34,695 nt of DNA from Perkinsus olseni. Taxonomy: Eukaryota; Perkinsozoa; Perkinsida. Every line of letters starts with the position of its first letter. Within the stretch, counting starts at the first letter, position 1. Shown here one piece after another: positions 24,252-33,522 of this stretch. The position numbers were made by a program, and so were the translations under genes. The stretch is from NCBI GenBank assembly GCA_013115125.1, contig JABANN010000369.1, forward strand, positions 1 through 34,695, in the 5' to 3' direction. The notes beneath the pieces were generated by a model that saw only the letters and a list, made by a program, of their open reading frames with translations, was not told the origin of the DNA and did not search any database.

Positions 24252-24527
24252 CTCATGAGCCTGTCTTTCACATGTCACCAAGGAAACAGGCTTTGAAATC
24301 TTCAGGCTGGCCGGACAGACTTAAGCGATTGCCGAGGCATCGGGCCACCAGCATACGCAGGCTGAAGGCCCACTTCCGAGGCCGCCATGGATGGCTGAAG
24401 CGGCGCATAGTGAGGATAACGGTTATCACGGTCCATGCATGATGCACGATCTGACCTGTTTCCCACCTTCAATAGGTCTCACTAGGAGCCCCAGCCTATC
24501 AACCTATTTCCGCCTTTTCTATCAGAT

Positions 24528-26245
24528 TTACATGGCGTAGAGAATCCCCACTAAGGCGCCCGAGAGAGTTTGCAGACACTCTAAGTAGTTGTTCCCCCCC
24601 CCTACGATTACAGCAAGTCCATCGTTATGGCACCGAAGCTGGTGGCACATCTCATAGCATCTTGCCATCAAGCTTTCTGCTGCGCTCATCCATCGACAGT
24701 TAGTAGCCCGTATGGCGTTGAAGCCGTCAGCTCCTCCCAAGATGCAATCCACATCGAGCTCTGTCAGGCAAACGGGCGTTCTTGAGAGTTTCTCAACTTC
24801 GTCCTGAGCAGCAGTAGTGATAGGAGAAGCAATCGGAACCAAATGAATCGATTAGCCCGATTTGACATGTTGGCGGCCAGCTTCGATATTCTCAATTCCC
24901 CTTCGAAGCAAGACTACTATGCACCAACGCTGTGGCACCTTCAGACCTCGTTGCTCCTCCTCAGCACCGAGTATTTGTGATTTGATGTGAGCCATTTTCT
25001 CCTTTCTCTCACGAAGCCCTGCTTCCAGCCCATCCAACTGCTCCCATGAGACATCACAAACCGGAAGCATATCATGCCTGAGTAGTGACCGAAAAGACTC
25101 GTGATCAAACAGAGGTGATAGGCAATATCAAGTCATGCTTACGCCAGCGTTACTTGGACCTAGTCCATAAGCGTGGCCCCTGCCGTTAGCAAGTCCTACA
25201 AGTTTGCCATGCCGCTCCTATCCGGGCTCTTTTCCCCGACGAAATGGCGATGCGCATGTCTCCACGAGACCGCTTCAAGTCCAACATCGTCGAGATCTTC
25301 AACTCCAGATCGTAACAACAGACGCACAGCTGCTGATTCGAGGCCTGCAGAAACGTGGGTCCGCAAGAGCTATTCAAGTATAGCCGCATAGAGGCCTGTT
25401 CGAATTTGTTCGTTGTTATGCGGACCTACCAGGAGAAGTGCTGAGATCGACACTCCTGGTCAGTCCGGCAGCCATCTCCGCTGGAGGTATTTCAACCGAG
25501 GCCGGTTGTACAGTGAGGCGATGATCAGGGCGAGGATGCTCCTGACTCATCTAGGAGACCACAATCCATGAGTCGCACCAGCAAGGGCTGTACTGCATAC
25601 CATAGCGATGTCAGCGAGGCTCTTGCCCTCGCAAGTACTCCTCTCGAGAAGCTCGAAAGCGATGGTCAGGCCATCGGCACAACTTCGACTTAGTGAGTAG
25701 ATGAGCGACGACCTGCAAACACTCTGGATCAGGCTTCCAGTGGACGGAGAGAAACCGTCGCTGACTTCTGACTTGCCATCTCTCTGTAGTTGCAATACTC
25801 CCACCTTCTCAGGATCACCGCCATCTCCTCTCAAGTAGAAGACACATACCAGGAGATAGGCCTGATGAGCGGCGACGCTACCGCAACGACATCTGGGGTA
25901 CCGGCGCGAACAGGGCCTCCACGTGAAAGGATTACCCACCCGATGGGCTAAACTATCATTCCTCTACCGATTACATAGCACAGCCGCTACAGCCGAGCAT
26001 TTCTCCCTACCCACTTCAGCCGGTATCAAATCTGTCGTGGAGAATCGTATCTCTAGCCTTGTGAGTGTACCATCTCCGATAGAATCCTCGCTAGAGGCCA
26101 GCTCAGTGGTCGAGCGAATCCCGTGGAGGTGAAGGTGGAAACAATTGCTGAGGATACTGCGTTCCGGTAGCTTCCGGATACAATGATCGAAGCGATAACC
26201 TCCTCACCCTAAGGACCACTGGTAACACAACAGAGACGTCAACAT
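24528..26245 (-). CDS. Unrecognised multi-exon protein with a helical middle
   Basis: The 5' part is uncertain; an ATG at 26245 is possible. The first good exon reads CIRKLPERSILSNCFHLHL and continues to EVGREKCSAVAAVLCNR before a gtagag donor. A long frame at 25939-25547 contains AHQAYLLVCVFYLRGDG and SLSRSCADGLTIAFELL. The next exon reads ESAAVRLLLRSGVEDLDDV. It joins in phase to a coiled-coil exon with SWEQLDGLEAGLRERKEK, then a final exon with DEVEKLSRTPVCLTELDVD and LAVIVGGGNNYLECLQTL, stopping at 24528. The GGGNNYLECLQTL stretch faintly recalls the GGGNYxEYxNL strand of Sec1/Sly1 vesicle-fusion proteins, but nothing else supports that family, so I leave it unnamed. A run of nine C's (24594-24602) lies in the last exon and could mislead base calling. 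Confidence 0.5.
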
Positions 26246-26284
26246 TGAAAAACTTCCTCACACACCGATGATAGTAAAAACTTG

Positions 26285-27620
26285 TTAGAGTTTCCCGGCC
26301 ATGGCCATTTTGTACTGACCGTTCGCTTGACGAACCGCCAGGTCCAGCATGATCTCCTCTGAGCCCCCAGGGATGGCTAGAGCACGGACGTCACGATACA
26401 GCCTCTCAACAACTTCTCCAAGACCACTCCGCGTGTAGGCATTACCGCCAAATATTTGCGATGCCTCCCGAGCGCAATACTCGAACATCTAAAGGACATG
26501 CGATCGCCAATTCGGATTTGACGTATCGTCCTACCTTAGTGCAATGAGCCTTGCAGAGCGCCAGTGGCCCGCCTAACATCAGGACTGCCTGCTTTGGCGG
26601 CATAGTACACATCTGGTGGGTGAGACTCTCCATCCAGCCCTGAGCTCCCTCGATCTGACGAGCCATCTCAGCCAGTTTCCATCGGATCACTGGATGTTCA
26701 ATCAAAGCCTTGCCGAAGGTCTTTCTCTTCTGCGCATACTTGAAGGAGATCTCATAGAGCAATCGGCTAAACCTGACTGCCTGCACGACGAAGCCCCAAC
26801 GCTCGTGGTTGAAGTTAAACATGATAACCTTGAAGCCTTCATTCTCCTTGCCCAGTAGATTCTCGACGGGCACTTTCACATCATTGAACTCGACGAAGGT
26901 GGTGCCACTGGACCACACACCTTGGCAGTCCATCTGTCTCACAGTTACTCCCGGGCCTTTAGGCACCAGCAGAACAGAGATTCCATTCATACCCTCTGGG
27001 CCGGTTCGAACAGCCGTAGTGAAGTAGTCGGAGAATATACCGTTAGTGATCCACTTCTTCTCGCCATTCACGATGTAGTGTTTTCCATCGGCCGACAGCT
27101 TAGCCGTGGCTCGGATGCTAGCAACGTCACTCCCCGTCTGGGGCTCGGTAACAGCAAGGGAGATGAACTCCTCTCCTCGCAAGCAGGCCGGTACCACACG
27201 ATCACGCACACTCGGACGAGCGAAATTCATGACAGGGGTGAGGCCTATGGAGTAGCCAACCACAAGACCTCCAACCACGCCTCCACTACCGCATCGGGAC
27301 AGCTCGTCCAACAGGATGAGCTCGTGAAAAACGTCGTAGCCCTTGGGCTTAGGAGCGACCGACGGGTCGGCGAAATCGAAACCACGTTCACCCACAACAC
27401 AGGGCGTGAGGCCTGCCTTATAGAGCTTCTCATAGACATCAAGAGGGACCTTCTTCGCCTCCTCCCATTCCTTGACGTAGGGGATTATCTCACTCTCGAC
27501 GAACTTGCGGCACCTGTCTCGCCAATCACGGTGGCTCTGGTTGTAGTAAGGGGAGTCGTGATCACTACGATACCAACTAGGCTCTCCATAGGGCACTACG
27601 CTGCCGTAGGGAGGCGACAT
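26285..27620 (-). CDS. Acyl-CoA dehydrogenase, long-chain type
   Basis: This is an FAD enzyme that makes the trans-2,3 double bond of acyl-CoA in fatty acid or branched-chain amino acid breakdown. Two exons (27620-26535 and 26488-26285) flank a 46-nt phase-0 intron and encode about 429 residues, close to family length. The helical N-domain is followed by the FAD/substrate strand SLAVTEPQTGSDVAS, EKKWITNGIFSDYF and the C-domain with YAQKRKTFGKALIEHP, CAREASQIFGGNAYTR and IPGGSEEIMLDLAV. In the YEGT-type position the residue is Gly rather than the catalytic Glu. The Glu of FNHERWGF sits where long-chain and isovaleryl-CoA dehydrogenases keep their base, so activity is likely. There is no cytochrome b5 domain. 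No clear mitochondrial leader is visible, and the C-terminus AGKL is only weakly like a peroxisomal signal. Confidence 0.95.
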
Positions 27621-28343
27621 ATCGAATACACTGTGAGGAATACGAAGTTCTTACTATGCCGATTAGCGTCATCCGATTTTATCCAGAGAGGCTGATAAAC
27701 CAGTGGAATACACCGCCTTAAAGTAAGCAGCAACTCGACATTTCCGAGTTCAACTGTGGTGGCGAATATGGATACCGACGTACGGTATTCGTATCCTAGA
27801 ACATGGATAATTTCGAGGATTCGTGTGAATATGTTCTCACAGCAGTTCAGTAAGTACACGACTCCAAGAGAATATCCACGCGCAGTCACATCGCAGCAAG
27901 AACTTTCGGTGTTCCACGATCAACCTTGCCGAGATACCCTCATGAATTTCCAGCTCGACCTCCAACCTCTGAAAATGCGAGAGTGGAGTCCACCCTTTGA
28001 CGCGGTTTGTATCACTTTCGTTGTCTTTCGGAACCAGCACTGTCGGATCTCGCTACGCCATTGTAATCGATTCGCGCGCATTCCGCACTGACAAGGGCGC
28101 CTGATCCGCTGAACGGGCGCGCGGCACGTTGATCTGTGAATCACAGACTGTGATGGTCGCTTGTTACAGGCTGCAGGCTGGATTCGCCAGTGAAACTCCG
28201 AGAATGTCAGGAGCGATCAGAGGTCACAGAGCTGATTATACGATGCTTACATTGGGCGCAGAACGGCAGCGAATGAACGTGAAGTGGCACTCCTTTTCCG
28301 TTACCATTTTTCTCTCCTTTTCCGAGTTCGTCGCCCACTACTA
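27621..28343. promoter_or_regulatory. Divergent intergenic region
   Basis: About 720 bp separate two divergent starts: the dehydrogenase (-) and the mitochondrial-leader gene (+). Minus-strand frames such as 28040-27837, with the stretch EVELEIHEGISARLIVEH, look faintly coding and could be a 5' exon of either neighbour. No splice path to a known gene was convincing. Confidence 0.4.
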
Positions 28344-29097
28344 ATGATGCTCGGCTTGTCTCGTCGCGCCTTGGGCCCTGCACTCATCCGTCCGCTGTAC
28401 CAGCGTGGCGTCATGGCTGCTTCTGGCAACACTTTCAGGACTACCATCCCAACTGTGTAAGTAACGAGGATCCGCCCATTGGCCCGCCATATTCATCGCA
28501 TGGGAAGTCCTCTCAAGTGCCTGCAATTGTTTGGACCGCGTCTGCAATGGAATTGCCTTATCAAGAAGCTGCGTGAGATCGTACTTTTCAGGTGGTCTAA
28601 TGGCGTTCGAGGCTTCGCCAGCATGCCGCCAGCTAAGCCGTCTAACTCATTGACGCCGGTGAACGATTCGGTGGAAAAGTTTACGCAGAAGGTCCGCCCG
28701 CCGGTTTCGTAGTACGGTAACTTTACAGTGCTTCGTTCTGTAGGTTTCGACCACAGGACTGCTGCCCGCGTGCAAGTCAAAGATAGCCGAAGTCACCAAC
28801 AAGAGCGCTATATTCGAGGTGAGATCATGGGAAGTGGTCAGGCGCCTTCTATCAGCCTTATTATCTCCATTTTGAGCAGCTGCTCAAGAGAAATTGGACC
28901 ACCAGCTGCCGATGTTATTCTCATTCGATCATGACTGTCAGATTTCTGTGGGTGTCGTGGTAGCTCAGTACAAGCAGATATTCCTCAGTCTTATGCGAAA
29001 TATCTTCCAGTCCTTCAGACCGCTGCTGATCACGGTTATTATGGGTAGTATCAATAGCTCCATTCGCTACGGACTAACAATACACGGTTCTTCGTAA
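28344..29097 (+). CDS. Small protein with mitochondrial-type leader, family unknown
   Basis: The ATG at 28344 begins MMLGLSRRALGPALIRPLYQ, a basic amphipathic stretch without acids, as expected of a mitochondrial presequence. A gtaagt donor near 28457 joins after cttttcag (28591) to an exon reading GFASMPPAKPSNSLTPVND and EKFTQKVRPP. Splicing 28705-28742 continues in phase as VSTTGLLPACKSKIAEVTN. The 3' part is less sure: a frame with KLDHQLPMLFSFDHDC and YKQIFLSLMRNIFQSFRPL, rich in hydrophobic residues, stops at 29095-29097. The junction before it needs a weak acceptor. A soluble or inner-membrane mitochondrial role is likely from the leader only. Confidence 0.55.
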
Positions 29098-29210
29098 GTG
29101 AGAGAGATTTTGGCCGGCGCTGTAGCAATGCGATATTTAGAATAGAGCCCTGACACCACGCCGAGTCTGCTGCCGCCGGGCACCAGTGGCGGCCCTCTCA
29201 TCTCCATCCG

Positions 29211-29809
29211 ATGCCTCCTGTATCGCCTGGTCATCGAGACGCTCCAGGGCTCCTGGTTGCTTTGGTGGCGGTTCTCTCTGTGACGGTTAGGTAACATGCT
29301 CAAGATGGCTGCCTTCTTGATGCAATTCCCTATATCATTCTACTCTATCTTCTTCTTCGAAGTATTCTACGGGATGGCGCAGTTGGCGATCAGCTTTGTC
29401 TTCGTGTGTTTCTTCCACAACAACATGAGCCTCCAGACGCGAGTAAGGCCAGGATGTTTCGGGTGTATTTTAGGTAACGTTCTAAAGATGGCGGCTTTCT
29501 TGCTCCAAATACCAATCGGCTTTTACTCCATCTTCATGTTCGAATGCTTTTACGGCATTTTCCAGCTCGGACTAAGTTTTGTCTTTGTGTGCTTCTTCCA
29601 TAACGATATGAGTATGCAGTCGAGGGTAATATGAGCGTGGGCAGGAACGTCGTAAGGTCATCGATAGAGCCACAGGAATACACTAGGGCGGGCCCATGGA
29701 AGACGAAGTTATCATTGTGAATAGTCGTTTGGCTGTTTGTTGTCAGGCTCGACAGCAGCTGCTTAGAACCATGAGCCGCAACTTGAGGCGGTTCAAGCAT
29801 ATGTTGTAG
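29211..29809 (+). CDS. Tiny two-helix membrane protein with two alternative central exons
   Basis: The model is: a start exon (29211-29229, MPPVSP plus one base), one of two 152-nt central exons (A 29291-29442 or B 29474-29625), and a last exon (29747-29809, ARQQLLRTMSRNLRRFKHML, stop). Either choice gives about 79 residues: two hydrophobic helices (A: FYSIFFFEVFYG and LAISFVFVCFF; B: FYSIFMFECFYG and LGLSFVFVCFF) and a basic tail. All junctions are GT-AG and phase-consistent (phase 1 in, phase 0 out). Reading straight from A through the 31-nt gap to B is also open and would give a four-helix protein. The start exon is short and therefore the weakest part. No family is recognised; a small organelle or complex subunit is plausible. 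Confidence 0.65.
29291..29625 (+). repeat. Tandemly duplicated exon pair, 152 nt each
   Basis: Copies at 29291-29442 and 29474-29625 start identically (gtaac after ttag), end in GT donors and have exactly equal length. The encoded segments agree at 37 of 50 positions by my count, with most changes between hydrophobic residues; many codon third bases differ. This means the duplication is old and held by selection on the protein. Confidence 0.92.
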
Positions 29810-29951
29810 GAGCGGCGATATAGCGTTTGCCGGAGGAAGCGTTTTTCAAAGGCAGGATATCATTGGTGACGATCTAGTTTCGTGTAGAGAGCGATGAAGG
29901 CTTTGCGTTGCAGGAGTTGACACACTACTCAGATGCATACTGCTTTGAGCA

Positions 29952-30003
29952 TCTCACGCCTGGAGACTATTCTCACGCCTGGAGACTCCAGGCGTGCGAA
30001 TAG
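29952..30003. repeat. Direct repeat and stem-loop downstream of the duplicated-exon gene
   Basis: The 17-mer tctcacgcctggagact occurs at 29952-29968 and 29971-29987. The second copy forms a hairpin with its right side: arms cacgcctgg and ccaggcgtg around agact, extended after one mismatch by ctattc and gaatag (29967-30003). It may be a 3' processing or stability element, or a small duplication product. Confidence 0.8.
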
Positions 30004-31074
30004 TACAAGCATGAAGGAGAATTCGCTACTGCAACCCTTTGAGAATGCATCCAGTAGAGTGCTGCGGAATCTTTGGAAAGACAGCCGAGGGGAACCTTCT
30101 CACAGAACCATGGGACCGTATATATATAATCGTCGAGCTTTGAGCGATCGTAACTACAATGCAAGCGCTTGAACACACTCGCTCGCTCATATGGGTAGTA
30201 TAGAATAGGGATAGTCTGCAGGGCGGCGTGAGCACTAGTTCGTCATCCACAGCCTTCTGGACTCCCAGTTCGAGAATATGCGCAAGTTTCGTCGTGCGAC
30301 AACAGGAGCACCAAAGTTTCGATTCGTCGATGCGCCCCGACTGAGAAGCCTGGTGAGACACTGTGCGCATCTCTCTTTCGCGGCGCGAAAGGGACACTCG
30401 ATCCTCTTACCCGCACAGCCTGATCCGCGGGAGCTTCAGCAGCTCTTGCTTTTCCCCTCAGGAGTCCGAGCTTGGCCCTAGTAAATCACTGTCAGTGTTT
30501 TTCCTTTAAAAACAATGAAGAACACTTACTCCTCCCGAGCCTATTCTACTTCCACTTGGCTTCCCGTGTACTAGTCTAGGTGGAAAGCCGCCAGAGGCTC
30601 CCGGGGCGTCCACGTATTGTCAGGCTATGCATGGTACCCTGCGATTGAGACTAGACGACGGAGGGATCCTGTTAGAGGTTATAGTATCAGGTGTCTTAAA
30701 ACACCGTATTCAGAACGAGTATCTTCCAGATTTTGTGCGCCATCATGTGTGACACAAATTTGTCGAAGACGCGGTATAATCACCCGCACAAGACGGGTTG
30801 TCTGGTGAACCGTGGAGGATTGGCCCTGCTCGATGAGTATCGATCATTCTTTCTATATTAGAGGCTCTTTTATTGACTGAATAACACCGAGCCAGGGATG
30901 AGGAAGGTAGGCATGCTCTGGAGGCTTCCTGGGTTTTGATGACGAATTTTGTGCGGCGGTTCCTGTGCGTGTAGATGGTTTAGCTATCCATCCATTCCCA
31001 CCGAGGTCGTCACGTCAACGCAATTGATTAATGCGCGACGCATCGTCACCCGAATCAGTCTTTATCACTACCAA
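30004..31074. other. Long stretch without a confident gene
   Basis: About 1.07 kb hold only short frames. A + strand frame at 30278 (MRKFRRATTGAPKFRFVD) ends near a possible gtgaga donor, but no partner exon was found. A + strand frame continues upstream of the glycoprotein start from 30949. Nothing else is supported. Confidence 0.4.
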
Positions 31075-31842
31075 ATGCTCGTCACCCATCTCTTCTTGGT
31101 TCAGACCCTTATGGTATGTATTATTGCCAACAGAGGCGATGCTGCAGTTGTTGGTGGAGGGCTCGGGAAGCCGCCGTTCATTCTGCCTACACTTGCTATG
31201 GACCCGCCCGATTGCATCAACAGATCACTCTGGTACCCAGTGCCCTCAGAAAACTGCTACTTCGTTCGGATGAATGGGACTCTTGTTAACCCAGGTTTGC
31301 TCATTCAATCACCCTTATATCCGAACACCAGGCCGTGGCCGGCTAGTCTCGAACTGTTTGTTGTATTGACGACGACGTCTCCTACTCCAGTCGATATCGG
31401 GGCTTTTGGACAGGGTTCAACCCCCTTTAAGCTTGATCTCCAGGATGGTATCACGGTTGAAGTGCTCTACCATATCCCCGTGTTCTGGCGCTTGAGAAAT
31501 GGAACCAAAACAAAGGATGGCTTCGAGATGGAGTTCCCCGTGTATTTGAACGCTACGGTAACCGTGCCAAATATGGGTCAAGTTGTTACCGGTCAAGCCA
31601 AGCAGAGTGCCCTGGCTTTTGTGAGTACTACAGGCGGTCCTCACCTTCTACTATCTGGTGTCCTCGTGGAGGGCACCGCTGGTACCTTGTCCGCCAAAGT
31701 GTCAATGTTCGTGGAGATGAGTTCAATCACTCTCATTCATTGGCATTTCGTCTCTCGCATGAATATAGATATTAACGGCTCTAAGGATGGTCTCCGCTTC
31801 CAGTACAAGAAAGAGATTCCCCTCTTCAACAAAAGTCTCTGA
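31075..31842 (+). CDS. Secreted or surface glycoprotein, family unknown
   Basis: This is a single intron-free frame of about 255 residues. The chosen ATG (31075) gives a clean signal peptide, MLVTHLFLVQTLMVCIIA, with a likely cut before NRGDAA. The in-frame extension to 30949 would bury this signal. The mature part is rich in beta-prone stretches (ASLELFVVLTTTSP, GITVEVLYHIPVFW, ALAFVSTTGG) and carries N-glycosylation sequons NRS, NGT (twice), NAT, NGS and NKS. There are only two mature cysteines, both near the N-terminus (DPPDCINRS and SENCYF). There is no membrane anchor. The protein is probably exported through the ER; its function is not known. The lack of introns contrasts with its neighbours. 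Confidence 0.75.
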   Translation: MLVTHLFLVQTLMVCIIANRGDAAVVGGGLGKPPFILPTLAMDPPDCINRSLWYPVPSENCYFVRMNGTLVNPGLLIQSPLYPNTRPWPASLELFVVLTTTSPTPVDIGAFGQGSTPFKLDLQDGITVEVLYHIPVFWRLRNGTKTKDGFEMEFPVYLNATVTVPNMGQVVTGQAKQSALAFVSTTGGPHLLLSGVLVEGTAGTLSAKVSMFVEMSSITLIHWHFVSRMNIDINGSKDGLRFQYKKEIPLFNKSL

Positions 31843-31952
31843 TGGAGGCATATCATTGAAGCGGGATCTGAGGTCAATCATAACCAAGTCAACGTCTATT
31901 TGATTTCTCTAGCACATCACATTTATGTAGTCCCTTCGAATCACGCCCGGGG

Positions 31953-32205
31953 CTGAGATGCCGCCGAGGTATCAGCAGGGAGCTTTTTTGTCGTCTTCTC
32001 TGATAGTGATATGCCCGACGCACTATCTACATGTGCTTATCCGGTGCAGTGGTGGAAATCGGGTTCCGAGGACGCCTCTGAATTTACGAGGGGCCCAGGT
32101 TGGACTCTCGGGGCAGATCTCGTATATCAGGGCGGTCGTATTCAAGTGGAATATGACTGTTGCTTCGGGCGCTGGATTCTTCTGATATCAGTCAGTCAAC
32201 GGTAA
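31953..32205 (+). CDS. Possible exon or fragment of an unknown protein
   Basis: A + strand frame reads EVSAGSFFVVFSDSDMPDAL, then CAYPVQWWKSGSEDASEF and GGRIQVEYDCCFGRWILL, stopping at 32205. Its composition is protein-like, but the frame opens after a stop without an ATG before 32011. It may be an exon, a fragment of a larger gene, or a diverged relative of a secreted protein. No second exon was found. Confidence 0.35.
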
Positions 32206-33522
32206 CTCGATTTTGTTAGGAAGTCTTGATTTATGGTGATCCATTTAAAACGTCTCCAATCTACTTATTCGCACCATCATCTTTTGAAACAACAGTATTG
32301 TCAATCATCAGTCAGTATCCTTCTCTCCAGTTTCCATCGTAGAGAAATGCGGAACGATTTCTTGTGGGGGAAACCTCTAGCTGTGGTTTGATGTGATTAG
32401 GATCACCCTTGCGTGGGCGGCCCGGGCGAGCGCGAAAGTTTGTGCGGGCTGTGGCACCCGATGACTGGCTAGTGAGCTAGTCGTGGCGTAATATATGGAG
32501 GCGTTGGTGAATGTGCAAAGAAGTGTTATAGCTCTTTAACGTGTGATTATGGTTTTTTTTTCTCGTGGGGGGTTCTCGAATGCAGTTGTTTTCTTTTACT
32601 GCCATCGTATGGCGGAGTGGTCTCAAACAGAACCTCAACAAGGGTGCCTTCGGTGACGAGTAGCACTGGATGAGACCGCTTCACATCTCGTGAGCGTAGC
32701 TATGGTTATGGGTGCCTCGGGTAGGCCGTAACCTCGAAGGCCAGTTTGGCCGTTTTTCGCCCAAGACGCCGGCAAGGGTCAGCGGGCTACGCTCCTTGGT
32801 TTCACATCAGGAGGGGGCGTGTATGGAGGAGGTGACTCTGGTCTCGGCCGGGTCCTTGCGCGCCTGGTCTTCCTTAAGGCCAGCCGCAAGCTCTGACTGG
32901 TTATGCGGGAAGGTATAACAGTCGGTTCCTCTACGTATTCGTTCAAGCGGAGCACACCTGGAGTGTTGCAATTCTTGGAGGATACGCAATAAGCCCACTT
33001 CGGGAGTGGAGTGGCATCCCATACAAACGCCTGTGGGTTAACCGTCCGAGGGAGGTTTCCCACGTGTTTTCGAGGGCGCGGTTTTGTTCAAAACCGATAC
33101 CTCACCTCCAGGAGCAAGCTTGACGCTTTGCTAGGACTAGCTGAGGTAGTCCGAGGCAGTTCTCTCCGCCACGGTCCCCGTGGGAAGGGGCCGTGCGACG
33201 AGGGCCGGGTAGTTGGCCGAATGGTATTATGGACAGTCACGTAATACGTGGGCTGCCGTAGAGCAGTTGGCATTCCGCTCATGTCGATGCAGGGCTGTAT
33301 CGGGCATGGCCCGTTCGATAAGAAACGCGTGTTGTGTTCCCATAGTCTAGCCTGGTCTTCTTAAAGACCAGCAAATAGTGAGGGGAGCCCCGCGCGTCGT
33401 AGGTGTTGTTGACCGTGCACAATGCCTCTTGACTCCAATGAGGGAGTCTGATAGCTCTACCGGGTGCGGGAGTGAGGTTATCCCCTGTTTTGCCGTAGTT
33501 TGTTCTCCGTTACCGGTCGTCC
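32206..33522 (+). other. Structured leader of a probable retroelement
   Basis: About 1.3 kb precede the gag-like frame and hold no supported gene. The DNA becomes GC-richer from about 32400. Two related 20-nt hairpins, ctggtcttccttaaggccag (32864-32883) and ctggtcttcttaaagaccag (33352-33371), lie 488 bp apart. The region probably represents the element's 5' untranslated leader; its left boundary and any terminal repeat cannot be fixed inside this window. Confidence 0.4.

Larger units (their letters stand above)
23795..24526. repeat. Hairpin-rich spacer bounded by a 12-bp direct repeat
   Basis: The 12-mer ttttctatcaga occurs at 23795-23806 and at 24515-24526. Between the copies lie about 710 bp without a supported gene but with many inverted repeats: 23878-23908, 23941-23960, 23981-23993, 24215-24233, 24237-24251 and 24415-24427. 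The right copy lies immediately beyond the stop codon (24528) of the upstream gene. It may be a small non-autonomous insertion with a target duplication or simply a structured 3' region; no terminal inverted repeats or transposase were seen. Confidence 0.45.

Noticed and set aside
24528-24842. Sec1/Sly1-family assignment from GGGNNYLECLQTL
   Set aside because: Only one short strand resembles the family and the rest of the protein does not.
29296-29634. A single 112-codon repeat protein from one uninterrupted frame
   Set aside because: It is open, but exact exon length, matching splice signals and phase agreement with flanking exons favour alternative exons. The single-frame form is kept only as an option.
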